Shown: positions 36,912-45,646 of the stretch, in pieces
How positions within the stretch are numbered: position 1 is the stretch's first letter
Layout: each line of letters begins with the position of its first letter
Assembly: GCA_040219275.1 (NCBI GenBank)
Contig: JAVJSU010000003.1
Span: forward strand, 122,635-186,634
Origin: JAVJSU01 sp040219275
GTDB taxonomy: Bacteria > Chloroflexota > Anaerolineae > Aggregatilineales > Phototrophicaceae
Direction of reading: 5' to 3'
DNA: 64,000 nucleotides
Program-made: the position numbers and the translations under genes
The notes under the pieces: model-generated
What the model was told of the DNA's origin: nothing
Databases searched by the model: none
Seen by the model: the letters and a program-made list of their open reading frames with translations, nothing else

Positions 36912-37225
36912 TTTGCTAATTTTACATCGCTCCTCGCGGTGAGTGAATTCGAGATCTCCCGCATTAATATTGCGCTGACCCGGATTATTTCCGCAAGTTC
37001 TCTGACACAATTGTGAAAAAAATGTTGGGATTGTTTGATAACTGTTAGCTTTACTCAAGCATAGACAACTCTAACTTTCCCCTTCTAAAGCAGTATACAT
37101 CTAAACAGATATACACCGCAAGGAAACCGGATGACTAATACGGTCATGCGGATTTATAACCTATTCTACCATCCGTATTATCCTCATGTTATGATTGCCT
37201 AGTCTATGGATTCTGGAGCAAAATT

Positions 37226-38002
37226 TTGGAACGAATTGTGCGCGATAAGCTGGTTTATTATCGCTTTGATAATTGGGACATGCTTAAACACGGCGTATTT
37301 ACCCGGCTTGGGGGTGTAAGCCAGTCTCCATGGGATACATTAAATGTCGGCGGAACTATGGGTGACAACCTTGAAGCAGTACGCCAAAACCATCAGTTAA
37401 TGTATGATGCCGTTGGTGCAAATCAAGAGCGTGCCTGCACAACATGGCTAGTACACAGTGTAGATGTTGTCGTCGTGGATAGTCCCGTTATTGGGAGAAA
37501 ATGGCAAGCGATTGCCGATGGCATGATTACCAACCAGCCGGACACACCCCTAGTCATGCGTTACGCGGACTGCACGCCACTTCTTTTTTTTGATCGCGCC
37601 AAGCAGGTCATCGGAATTTCACATGCAGGGTGGCGCGGTACGGTGGGTGGTATTGCATCGCGTACAATTCACGCGCTAGAGCATCATTATGGATGTATTG
37701 CGAGCGATATTGAGGTTGGCATAGGTCCCTGTATTGGTGCGCGGCGCTATCAAGTGGGTGATGAAGTCGTAGATGCTGTAGTAACATATTTTGGAGATAC
37801 TGATGGTTTGATTTGTCGTGATGAACGAGATGGAACAGCTTATTTCGATCTTGTTGCGGCGAATAAGCGCGATCTCGAACGAGTTGGTGTTGAGAAAATT
37901 GCGACATCAGGCATTTGCACGGCGGAAAATACACAGGAATTCTTTTCGCATCGGGCGGAAAAAGGGCGTACCGGGCGTTTCGGAGTTGTAATCTCCCTAT
38001 GA
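37226..38002 (+). CDS. YfiH/YlmD-family purine nucleoside phosphorylase (polyphenol oxidase fold)
   Basis: A 258-residue protein of the DUF152/laccase-domain family; characterised members are adenosine/purine nucleoside phosphorylases. Zinc-site motifs are HSVDVVVVD, YADCTPLLFFD and SHAGWRGTVGGI. The start is TTG, with GGAG seven bases before it. It overlaps the next gene by four bases and begins a cluster equal to ylmD-ylmE-ylmG of Gram-positive division clusters. Confidence 0.9.
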   Translation: MERIVRDKLVYYRFDNWDMLKHGVFTRLGGVSQSPWDTLNVGGTMGDNLEAVRQNHQLMYDAVGANQERACTTWLVHSVDVVVVDSPVIGRKWQAIADGMITNQPDTPLVMRYADCTPLLFFDRAKQVIGISHAGWRGTVGGIASRTIHALEHHYGCIASDIEVGIGPCIGARRYQVGDEVVDAVVTYFGDTDGLICRDERDGTAYFDLVAANKRDLERVGVEKIATSGICTAENTQEFFSHRAEKGRTGRFGVVISL

Positions 38003-38733
38003 CTTCAATGAGCACAATTGCGGATAATGTTGCGCGAGTACGTGATGAAATTGTGAATGCCTGTGCGCGGGTAAACCGTGATCCCGAAGGTGTGACGTTG
38101 ATCGCGGTCAGCAAAACGAAACCCGCTGAGGACATACTTCATGCAATTGAGGCGGGTTTGCAACATTTTGGCGAAAATCGCGTACAAGAATCACAAGAAA
38201 AGATTCCATTGGTGGAATCGCAAACCGATAAGCCACTTGTTTGGCATATGATCGGGCATGTGCAAAGTCGCAAAGCGAAAGAGGTCGTTCCGTTATTCGA
38301 GGTTGTTCATTCGATTGACAGCATAAAATTAGCGGATAAGCTCGCTAAATCTGTTTCTGAAAGCGCACGATCAATCAACGCATTGATTGAGATTAATGTG
38401 TCTGGCGAAATCAGTAAAGAAGGCTTAAACGCATATGGCTGGCAATCGAACCAGAAAATTAAAGAAGATATTTCGGATCAAATACGCCACATTTCCCAAT
38501 TAGCGGGGTTGAATGTAATTGGGTTAATGACGATGGCACCGTTTGTCGATAATATGGCAGGAACGCGTCCCGTTTTTGCTGATTTAGCGGCATTACGCGA
38601 AATGCTTTCTAATACGCTGAACATATCATTGCCTGAACTTAGCATGGGGATGACAAATGACTATCCGATTGCTATTGAAGAAGGTGCAACCATGGTGCGC
38701 GTTGGGCGGGCTATCTTTGGCGAGAGATCTTGA
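37999..38733 (+). CDS. YggS/YlmE-family PLP homeostasis protein
   Basis: A 244-residue alanine-racemase-like TIM barrel. PLP lysine K39 is in LIAVSKTKPAEDI, and GENRVQE and the C-terminal RVGRAIFGER are family marks. Members bind PLP and keep its level steady but have no known catalysis. The ATG at 37999 overlaps the stop of the preceding gene (ATGA). A longer reading from 37915 is translated in an overlap with ylmD and is not likely. Confidence 0.93.
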   Translation: MTSMSTIADNVARVRDEIVNACARVNRDPEGVTLIAVSKTKPAEDILHAIEAGLQHFGENRVQESQEKIPLVESQTDKPLVWHMIGHVQSRKAKEVVPLFEVVHSIDSIKLADKLAKSVSESARSINALIEINVSGEISKEGLNAYGWQSNQKIKEDISDQIRHISQLAGLNVIGLMTMAPFVDNMAGTRPVFADLAALREMLSNTLNISLPELSMGMTNDYPIAIEEGATMVRVGRAIFGERS

Positions 38734-38754
38734 ATTAACTATTGGAGAGACACT

Positions 38755-39018
38755 ATGAGTATTGGCAGTATACTAATTAATCTGCTCACCTTCTACAACT
38801 TCCTTGTTCTGGCGCGGGTTTTATTGAGTTATTTCCCAAATGTGGATTATTCAAATCCCATTGTGCGGATCTTGTTTGACGTTACAGAGCCAGTCCTTGC
38901 GCCGATTCGAGAATTTATCCGTGAACAATTTCCGGAATCGGGTATGATTGATTTCAGCCCAATTGTGCTGTGGATTATCATTTTGATGCTGATTCAAGTT
39001 ATCGGGATTATATTTTAG
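38755..39018 (+). CDS. YggT/YlmG-family membrane protein
   Basis: An 87-residue protein with two membrane spans, one near each end (about 6-25 and 65-85), and the family motif DVTEPVLAPIREFI between them, with IDFSPIVLWI leading into the second span. Homologues act in division and osmotic response or, in plastids, nucleoid arrangement; the mechanism is unknown. GGAGAG lies seven bases before the ATG. Confidence 0.9.
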   Translation: MSIGSILINLLTFYNFLVLARVLLSYFPNVDYSNPIVRILFDVTEPVLAPIREFIREQFPESGMIDFSPIVLWIIILMLIQVIGIIF

Positions 39019-39031
39019 TCCCTAATTCTGC

Positions 39032-39060
39032 TTGTCCTGTTTCTAAGCGCGTGATACTAT
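39032..39060 (+). promoter_or_regulatory. Promoter of the DUF167 gene, with overlapping inverted repeat
   Basis: TTGTCC (39032-39037) and TACTAT (39055-39060) have a 17-base spacer. ACTAT/ATAGT (39056-39060, 39067-39071) forms an inverted repeat from the -10 into the start region, a place for a repressor. Confidence 0.55.
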
Positions 39061-39112
39061 TTTTGTATAGTGCAAGCAATTACGCTTTGAACGCAGGAAA
39101 AGAGGTTACTTA

Positions 39113-39424
39113 ATGTCGTCAGATCGAAAATTCGAGATCACGGATGCAAAAGGCGGTGCGGCATTTACCGTACGTGTGACAACCCGTGCAGTTGATACCG
39201 AGATGGTTGGGCTTCAGGAAGATGGATCACTCAAAATTCGGCTTAAGGCATCTCCCGCAGGTGATCCTAGCGCGAATAAAGAATTGATCGAATTTATCGC
39301 TTCTAAATTGCAAGTTTCGATTGCAAGTGTAGAGATTGTCGCCGGTGAATCGGGGCGCGATAAGCTCGTTACGGTAGAAGGTATTTCAACATACGATGTT
39401 GAAACCAAACTTGGTTCGGCATAG
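39113..39424 (+). CDS. DUF167 (YggU) family protein
   Basis: A 103-residue protein. The DUF167 core is clear: FTVRVTTRAV near the start, then LKIRLKASPAGDPSANKELI (42-61). Function is unknown; the small alpha-beta fold is often found beside yggS and yggT, as here. Its 3' end overlaps the next gene by 29 bases. It has its own likely promoter. Confidence 0.88.
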   Translation: MSSDRKFEITDAKGGAAFTVRVTTRAVDTEMVGLQEDGSLKIRLKASPAGDPSANKELIEFIASKLQVSIASVEIVAGESGRDKLVTVEGISTYDVETKLGSA

Positions 39425-40244
39425 GGTTAAGCCCGCGATAGGTTATCGTAATCATATTAACGCGACACGATGGACAGTCATCATCATGCTGATGATGGCT
39501 GTTTCCGCATGTGCTAGCAATACAGCGACCCCCACCCCTGATCCAACTCAATCTCTAATCGTTTTTACGCCGGAACCATCGGCTGTTCCCGTCACACCAA
39601 CAGCAACCGCCGTACCCCCGCCATCCGCGGGTGAACTTTTACAAACACCCCGTACTAACGATACGTCTACAGAGATTCAAAGGGAGATGATCTCTGCAAC
39701 AGAAACTGATCTCGCCAATTACCTTGCCCTTGAGGACTTTTCTGAGATTCAGATTGTCTTGTATGAAGTGGTGCATTGGCAGGGGGAGGCTTTGGAGTGC
39801 GAGAGCGCACCATTGCGGCTGACGACTCAAGGGCTAGAAGGTTTACGGATCGTTTATCTTTACGATGAGACGATCTATACCTATCGCACGGGCGAGGCTG
39901 AATTTATGCGCTGTGAAGAAGTAAGCGCCCTACAAGCACCACCGGATGTTATCGTACTAATCGACCCCGTAGCCGCAGATCAAGTGTCATTAGCGAAACG
40001 TCGTATTGCACAGGATTTAGACATCTCCAGCCGTTTAATTAATGTCGATTCGGTAGAAGTGCGCGTATGGGAAGACACAAGTTTAGGGTGTCCTGCCGCC
40101 GGGCAAAATTACGAGCCTATTCAAACAAATGGGTATCGTATTGTCCTAACGGCAGGAGAAAACAGTTATATTTTTCACGCTAGCTTCGATCGGCTGGTTT
40201 TATGTCAGGATGAGCCAATCGAGCTTGATGATACAGACACTTAA
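39396..40244 (+). CDS. Lipoprotein with two copies of a Cys-containing beta module
   Basis: A protein of up to 282 residues. A signal peptide ends in a lipobox AVSAC; Thr/Pro linker follows. The C-terminal half has the module VRVWEDTSLGCPAAGQNYEP, then GYRIVL, then two-strand end with a second cysteine (LVLC). A weaker copy (about 120-170) reads LYEVVHWQGEALECESAP, then a strand and MRC. Both have two cysteines at like spacing, suggesting a disulfide. The start is uncertain: ATG 39396 is in the 3' end of the preceding gene; ATG 39486 would shorten the signal peptide too much. Function unknown. Confidence 0.7.
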   Translation: MLKPNLVRHRVKPAIGYRNHINATRWTVIIMLMMAVSACASNTATPTPDPTQSLIVFTPEPSAVPVTPTATAVPPPSAGELLQTPRTNDTSTEIQREMISATETDLANYLALEDFSEIQIVLYEVVHWQGEALECESAPLRLTTQGLEGLRIVYLYDETIYTYRTGEAEFMRCEEVSALQAPPDVIVLIDPVAADQVSLAKRRIAQDLDISSRLINVDSVEVRVWEDTSLGCPAAGQNYEPIQTNGYRIVLTAGENSYIFHASFDRLVLCQDEPIELDDTDT

Positions 40245-40245
40245 T

Positions 40246-43089
40246 CTATGAAGCTGGTGCAGGTAATGGCGCACCAAGGCGGCTCTGGAAACGTCCTAAT
40301 GCTCGATACGCTGATTCTCGTACATTGCGATTTCTATGGCGGAGTGCGTTATAGAGTACATCAGCAAAATCAATGAGACCAAGCTGACCCATATTCGTAA
40401 TAACTAACTCTTGAATAATTGGATCGTCATTTTCCAGTGCCATCAACAAAACATCTTCTACACCTTGATCTTCGGCAATTGCGTCTGCGCCTAGAGTAGC
40501 TATCCACTCATTAAGCCAGGGTATATTGCTTATTGCTGGATATTTCTGTACCCCACCGGAAACTTCATTCAATCGCATATCGTGGAAGGCTTGTTCAGCG
40601 GCGGTACGTACATACCATTGGTCATCTTCCAGCGATACACGATACAACGCAACCAATGCCCACGGTGTGTTGATTCTACGTAAACCGAAGACGGCGGCAC
40701 GGCGCAATTTCATATCTTCGTGTTGTACCGCATCGTACAAAATCGGGTAGCCTTCATCGGGTAGGGCGGCAAATGCTTCTGCGATGGCTTGCCGCAATTG
40801 ATCTGATCCCTCCGTAAGGGCATAGACCATCTCCTCCAACGCTTTTTCAGTACCCAGCGCACCCAGGGCAAGTCCGGCTACAAGTTGAACTTCAGCAACA
40901 GGGTCTTCAATCATGTTCAGTAACGGATCGATTGATCCTTCGTCCCGCATCGCTCCCAAGCCCAGACAGGCTAGTTTTCGAACCTGTTCATTGGGATGGC
41001 GTAGTGCCTTCGTGAAAATAACCTGCGCGTTACGATCGCGTAAACCAACCAACGCCGCCGCGCACCGCTCCCGTACCAGTGGGAATTGAGTCGGCGATAC
41101 GAATGCGTTGCCTAATTTGCGAAACAGGGTGATTTTCCATTCGGCTTTTGGAGACGCGTGGATCATCCAGCGCGAGAGTGATAGTAAATTTTCGTTTAAA
41201 ATGTCGCTTGGCGCATCAAGAACATAATTAACCACGTCGGTGAGTGGTGTGTGGATCGTTGCTTGACTAAATGCGAATTGCCATGCGGGTTGGTTAACAC
41301 GTTCAATCTGCTGTTCAGCGGGCATTTCTGCTAATGTTAAACCAGCTAAGTAAGCGGTAATCGGCGAGATTGCAAATTGATAACGCCCGTTGCGATGAGC
41401 AACCAACATGCCCGATTTTGTGAGGTCTTTGAGCAGATTTTCATGCTCTCGTATGGCTTTATTGGTCTCTGAACGTTCCTGTCGATTGGATTTCGCGCCC
41501 GAATTGCTTGCTTCATCTGCTACAACTTTGTGCTGGCTTTCTGATTTGGATGCCGGTTCGTCGCCGAAGAGTTCATCAATGCCTTCGTCGTCTTCAGCCA
41601 GTGGCGAATCCGTGAAGGGATCAATCATTTCATTGGTAGACACTTTATCGTCGCCAAACGGATCAACCAATTCATCATCCGGACTCACCGTTGGTATTTC
41701 AGAGGTCATCGTCAATAAATGTCCCTCTGCAACCGATTGAAGCCGTTCAGCAGTAATATAGCCCCGGTCAAGTTGTAACGTCGCCATCTGAGCTAATCGC
41801 GGGAGAAGCATACCTAGTGATTGTTTTGCAGGGATAAATTGCTCAATCATCACCCGCATTTGCGCTTCGTAACTGTTTTCCTCAACCCCTTTATACGTGG
41901 CAAAGAGTCGCGCACTATATTCAAATGGAGATGATCCCCTAAACTGCTGTTTCACCTGATCCTGTACTTGTGATGGAATGTCATTAGCGCGGCGTTCACC
42001 GCTAATTTTCGCCCACGATTGCACCCACAGGTTGGCGGCGGCGAAATAACTGGTATCTAACCATGAACTCAGGAAAACTGGCGTTAACCCTGTGTCTACT
42101 AATCCGCCAAACCCCTGTACCGGTCCAGTAACAACGATGAAATTTTGTTTATATTCGCTGATAAAAGCACGCAACCAGGCTAATTTAAGTTTGCGCTCGT
42201 TTTCTGGCAAATCATCGTAACCATCAATTAAGATAAGGGCATCCCCATCTTCGAGGCGTTTATAAAGGTTCAAAGGCATTGTACGGGCTGTTAGACCGCT
42301 GACTTCATGTTGTACGGCACGGATAAGTGGTTCTGCCGGGTCAACTTGCCGGCCATATTCACCCGTGTCTACATTGACATTCACCATGTTCAAGTAGATG
42401 GGTGTTAGCCAGCGGAACGCAGAGCCACGTTGTTCACCTTCGATCTCGTCCTGACGGATGGTATTTTTTAGCGCCCGTTTCGCCATTTCTTCAATTTGCT
42501 CACGTTCTTTACGGCGATTCATGCGGTCTTTATCATTTAACTCTGCGTCTTGCTCATCAATTTGTTCCTGCACCCTGTCGTGGAATGGCGTGAACTTTAC
42601 TAATCCTAAACTCCACAATGCGATGGCACGAAGCGCAGTCGTTCTTCCACTTCCGGGTAAACCGAGTATGGCAATTGCCCCATTACCACGCCCCAAATCT
42701 TCAATTGAGAGGGTGGGGATATTGTATGGCGCATGAAGATAAGGATAATCTGGTACAACCGGAACGATATGAAACACATCGTGGACAATATCATCATCTG
42801 GTGGCAGAGCGAACTCTGTCTGTGGAATGAAACGGGGTTCAACCAAAATCTCTGATAATTTGACCCGCGATCCCATCAAATGCCCCGATTCACAGGCTTT
42901 GATGAGATCATTGATATAGCGGCTGTCAGCACCGCGTGTGGCGAAGTCCTGTGCGCCGCTTACTTGCTGGGTTACAGATTGCCGCGCCGCGCTTAACATA
43001 TGTCGTGCGCGGTAGACTCCGTAAGCAGTTGCCCAACCCGCCGCCACACCCAAACCAAAATTTTCAGGATTAAAGTTAAAATTGACCAT
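40246..43089 (-). CDS. Large P-loop NTPase (NACHT/STAND-like) with C-terminal HEAT repeats
   Basis: A 947-residue protein. A short hydrophobic stretch at 11-25 could be a membrane anchor. The NTPase domain has Walker A GLPGSGRTT (143-151) and Walker B ILIDGYDDL (286-294), with a charged, coiled-coil-like insert at about 170-220. Residues about 480-545 are acidic and disordered. Residues about 690-940 hold HEAT/PBS-lyase repeats (LACLGLGAMRDEGSIDPLL, LVAGLALGALGTEKAL). STAND NTPases often act as switches in sensing, but the pattern here also fits an ordinary lineage protein. It begins six bases after the zinc-ribbon gene, so the two are co-transcribed. It ends one base from the convergent lipoprotein gene. 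Confidence 0.75.
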   Translation of the reverse strand: MVNFNFNPENFGLGVAAGWATAYGVYRARHMLSAARQSVTQQVSGAQDFATRGADSRYINDLIKACESGHLMGSRVKLSEILVEPRFIPQTEFALPPDDDIVHDVFHIVPVVPDYPYLHAPYNIPTLSIEDLGRGNGAIAILGLPGSGRTTALRAIALWSLGLVKFTPFHDRVQEQIDEQDAELNDKDRMNRRKEREQIEEMAKRALKNTIRQDEIEGEQRGSAFRWLTPIYLNMVNVNVDTGEYGRQVDPAEPLIRAVQHEVSGLTARTMPLNLYKRLEDGDALILIDGYDDLPENERKLKLAWLRAFISEYKQNFIVVTGPVQGFGGLVDTGLTPVFLSSWLDTSYFAAANLWVQSWAKISGERRANDIPSQVQDQVKQQFRGSSPFEYSARLFATYKGVEENSYEAQMRVMIEQFIPAKQSLGMLLPRLAQMATLQLDRGYITAERLQSVAEGHLLTMTSEIPTVSPDDELVDPFGDDKVSTNEMIDPFTDSPLAEDDEGIDELFGDEPASKSESQHKVVADEASNSGAKSNRQERSETNKAIREHENLLKDLTKSGMLVAHRNGRYQFAISPITAYLAGLTLAEMPAEQQIERVNQPAWQFAFSQATIHTPLTDVVNYVLDAPSDILNENLLSLSRWMIHASPKAEWKITLFRKLGNAFVSPTQFPLVRERCAAALVGLRDRNAQVIFTKALRHPNEQVRKLACLGLGAMRDEGSIDPLLNMIEDPVAEVQLVAGLALGALGTEKALEEMVYALTEGSDQLRQAIAEAFAALPDEGYPILYDAVQHEDMKLRRAAVFGLRRINTPWALVALYRVSLEDDQWYVRTAAEQAFHDMRLNEVSGGVQKYPAISNIPWLNEWIATLGADAIAEDQGVEDVLLMALENDDPIIQELVITNMGQLGLIDFADVLYNALRHRNRNVRESAYRALGRFQSRLGAPLPAPAS

Positions 43090-43094
43090 CGGTC

Positions 43095-43814
43095 TTAATT
43101 CCCCTTAAGTTGACGAGAATCGACGAGAATGCGCCCACAATTCGTGCAATAAATGATGTCTTGATGTCTTAATACATCCTGCACCACATTCATGGTTTGT
43201 TCGATGCCACACACACCACAACTCTTATCTTGTAGAATCGAGATGGGCTTGTTCGCTTTTTTGACGCGCATGGTTTCATAAAGTTTAAGGTGTTTTGCAT
43301 CAGCTTGCTTGATTTTTCCATCGCGTTGGGATTGATATGTTTCATTTTCGTGTTTTAACTGTGTTTGCTCTCGGATTAAATCTACATTTTGCGCTTCGAA
43401 GGAGGCAACAGCACTGCTCAGAGTTTCCTCTGCTTCGTTGAGGGTGGATTCTGCGTCCTCGATAGAAAGCATCAGTTCTAGCATTTTGTCTTCAAGCTCC
43501 GTGTTGCGGCGTTTCAGGGAGGCAATTTCTTGCTGAAGGTCTTGCAACTCTTTAGGATTCTTTACGTTACCACTATAAAGGCGTTGTTCAGAAGATTTAG
43601 ATTTCTGGGTGTTCGACTGAATTTCTAGTTCAAGGTCACGTAACTTTGTGCGAAGCGGGGATAATTTTTTCTGTGCCGCATCAACGGTGATTTGTGCGCG
43701 ATTAACGGCGGAATTGTCTGCGAGAACGCGGGCGATTTCGTCCAGACGTTTGCGGTTTTCGATCATGTTTAGATCAATTTGTTGAAGGTCATATAAGATA
43801 GGAATTTGTGACAT
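43095..43814 (-). CDS. Coiled-coil zinc-ribbon protein, CT398-like
   Basis: A 239-residue protein. Residues 10-180 form a long coiled-coil hairpin with the family motif YSGNVKNPKELQDLQQEI (80-97). The C-terminus is a zinc ribbon with C199, C202, C223 and C226. CT398-like proteins are found in many bacteria; in Chlamydia the protein binds sigma54 and type III secretion parts, but no general role is agreed. It is the first gene of a two-gene unit with the HEAT NTPase. Confidence 0.85.
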   Translation of the reverse strand: MSQIPILYDLQQIDLNMIENRKRLDEIARVLADNSAVNRAQITVDAAQKKLSPLRTKLRDLELEIQSNTQKSKSSEQRLYSGNVKNPKELQDLQQEIASLKRRNTELEDKMLELMLSIEDAESTLNEAEETLSSAVASFEAQNVDLIREQTQLKHENETYQSQRDGKIKQADAKHLKLYETMRVKKANKPISILQDKSCGVCGIEQTMNVVQDVLRHQDIIYCTNCGRILVDSRQLKGN

Positions 43815-43842
43815 AAGTGATTTGGCTCAACTCTGTTAATGT

Positions 43843-43861
43843 GTACAACATGCGGTTGTAC
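43843..43861. promoter_or_regulatory. Palindrome in the divergent region before the glycan genes
   Basis: GTACAAC-ATGCG-GTTGTAC is a perfect 7-bp inverted repeat with 5-base spacer. It lies between divergent genes (43814 and 43956), 28 bases before the minus-strand ATG, so it may be an operator. Confidence 0.4.
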
Positions 43862-43955
43862 TGTAGAATGAGATATATGCAGTATGATAAACGATTACAC
43901 AGGTATTTTATTACAAGTTGCGCGGTAAGCCTAATTAACACTTAAGGTTGAATAT

Positions 43956-45617
43956 ATGCAGTCAGGTTATACAGGGCATGTAACACCTTCGGAATGGCGT
44001 TGGGTCATCTGGGTAGGTTGTGTTTTGATTGTGTTTGCGTTTATTCCCTTTCTCTGGGTAATTCTGGGTGGGGTTGCAGGTACTCGTTGGGAATTCTTCG
44101 GTGCATTGCATGATTATCAGAACGGGGCAAGTGATCTTGCAAAAGTATTTCAAGGGTCACAGGGCTATTTAATCTCGCGGTACTTACAAACGCCAGAAGC
44201 CCAGCCCGGCACACTCTTTGATTTTATCTATGTCCTGATCGGGCAACTCTCACGCTTTACCTTCATTCCCGGTGTGATCCTGTTTCATATCGCACGGGTG
44301 GCGGCATCGTTATTTATGTATCTTGCGCTATATCATCTGGCGGCGTGTGTCTGGATGCGTGTCAGAACCCGCCGGATTTTCTTCCTGTTGGTGGTGGGGG
44401 GGGCAGGTTTTGGTTGGTTGCTCGCACCCATTACAAATGACCCATCGTATTTGGATTTAACCGCACCGGAAGTTTTTCCGTTTTATGCCACGCTTGTGAA
44501 TGTACATTATCCACTGGCGATAGGCTGTTTGGCACTTGTAGCGAGTATCATCATCCCCGTGTTCCGCCCCGGCATGTCGAACGAAGCGGGTGTCCAAAAC
44601 GAAGCCTTAATTCTTTTCGTCATGGGATTGTTGTTATCATTTTTGTATCCGCAGGCGCTTCCGGCGTTAATGCTTTCGTTTTTGCTCTTGATAGGTGTGC
44701 GCTGGTATACCAGAAAGGCGTTAATCCCACGAGATGGCTGGTGGTTAACATGGTTTATTGTGCCTACACTTCCGATGCTTGTTTATTATGGTGCTCTACT
44801 TGCTTACCGTCCTGTAATTGCTGAAATTTGGGCGCAACAGAACTCGGTTTCCGCGCCACCCATACCGATTCTTGTCGCAAGTTTAGGGGTACCTCTATTG
44901 ATTGCGCTACCCGGAATCTGGCGTGCGGTGCGTTATTTTGAACCTGATGGCGATCAATTCATGCTGATCTGGTTATTCATGATGGTGTTTCTAGCGTATT
45001 TCACACCGTCTATTCAACGGCGTTTCTTGATTGGCTTGATGATTCCCTTAACCTATTTTGCGACGCGTGCTCTGGAAGATTTCTGGTTTCATCTTGTCAA
45101 TCGTCGCTGGCGTTTGCGATTATTTGCGGCAATGTTGCCGGTGATCGCCGCAAGTTTGATATTTGTCTTGTTTTTGCCAACCTTTCCGATTTTGAGCGAT
45201 TCATTAAATAAAGCATCCGGGATGCTTTTAGAAAGTGATTACACGCAGGCGTTTAGATGGCTTCGGCAAAGAGGGGCATCCGGGGAAATTGTATTGGCGG
45301 CACCGAATACCTCTACATGGATTCCTGCAACGACAGGGTTACGTGTTGTTTATGGACATCCTACAGACACACTTCAGCCAGACATCAAGCGTATGCAACT
45401 TATTGCATGGTATAACGCGGATGATCTTGAGAATTGTGATGATCTTTTGCAGGGCGATTATACGTTTTCCAATGGGTACATGGTACGTTACGTCCTTATT
45501 GGTCCACAGGAACGCGCTTTAGGGACTACGGTCTGTGATACTATGCTGGAACCACTAGAAACTTTTGGTGATGTCGAGTTGTATCTCTACACACCGCCTA
45601 TAATTTCTATTCCTTAA
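43956..45617 (+). CDS. Multi-pass membrane protein, GT-C glycosyltransferase-like
   Basis: A 553-residue protein with about twelve hydrophobic segments. A soluble C-terminal domain of about 120 residues contains AFRWLRQRGASGEIVLAAPN, which resembles the lumenal tail seen in dolichol-type GT-C proteins. An acidic residue pair sits in the first outer loop (HDYQNGASDL, about 51-60), where GT-C enzymes have the catalytic acid. The family cannot be named. It is the first plus-strand gene of the glycan region, 29 bases before the phosphosugar transferase gene. Confidence 0.7.
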   Translation: MQSGYTGHVTPSEWRWVIWVGCVLIVFAFIPFLWVILGGVAGTRWEFFGALHDYQNGASDLAKVFQGSQGYLISRYLQTPEAQPGTLFDFIYVLIGQLSRFTFIPGVILFHIARVAASLFMYLALYHLAACVWMRVRTRRIFFLLVVGGAGFGWLLAPITNDPSYLDLTAPEVFPFYATLVNVHYPLAIGCLALVASIIIPVFRPGMSNEAGVQNEALILFVMGLLLSFLYPQALPALMLSFLLLIGVRWYTRKALIPRDGWWLTWFIVPTLPMLVYYGALLAYRPVIAEIWAQQNSVSAPPIPILVASLGVPLLIALPGIWRAVRYFEPDGDQFMLIWLFMMVFLAYFTPSIQRRFLIGLMIPLTYFATRALEDFWFHLVNRRWRLRLFAAMLPVIAASLIFVLFLPTFPILSDSLNKASGMLLESDYTQAFRWLRQRGASGEIVLAAPNTSTWIPATTGLRVVYGHPTDTLQPDIKRMQLIAWYNADDLENCDDLLQGDYTFSNGYMVRYVLIGPQERALGTTVCDTMLEPLETFGDVELYLYTPPIISIP

Positions 45618-45646
45618 ATTCATCTCTGTAATTAAAGGGCAGAACT

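Noticed and set aside
37608..38135. 175-codon minus-strand frame across the ylmD/ylmE junction
   Set aside because: It overlaps two well-supported genes and is rich in Gln/His/Arg as antisense frames are.
40246..43089. HEAT-repeat NTPase as a phage-defence gene (AVAST-like)
   Set aside because: No effector domain is visible, it is paired with a zinc-ribbon gene rather than with defence genes, and the nearest restriction gene is 12 kb away in another operon.
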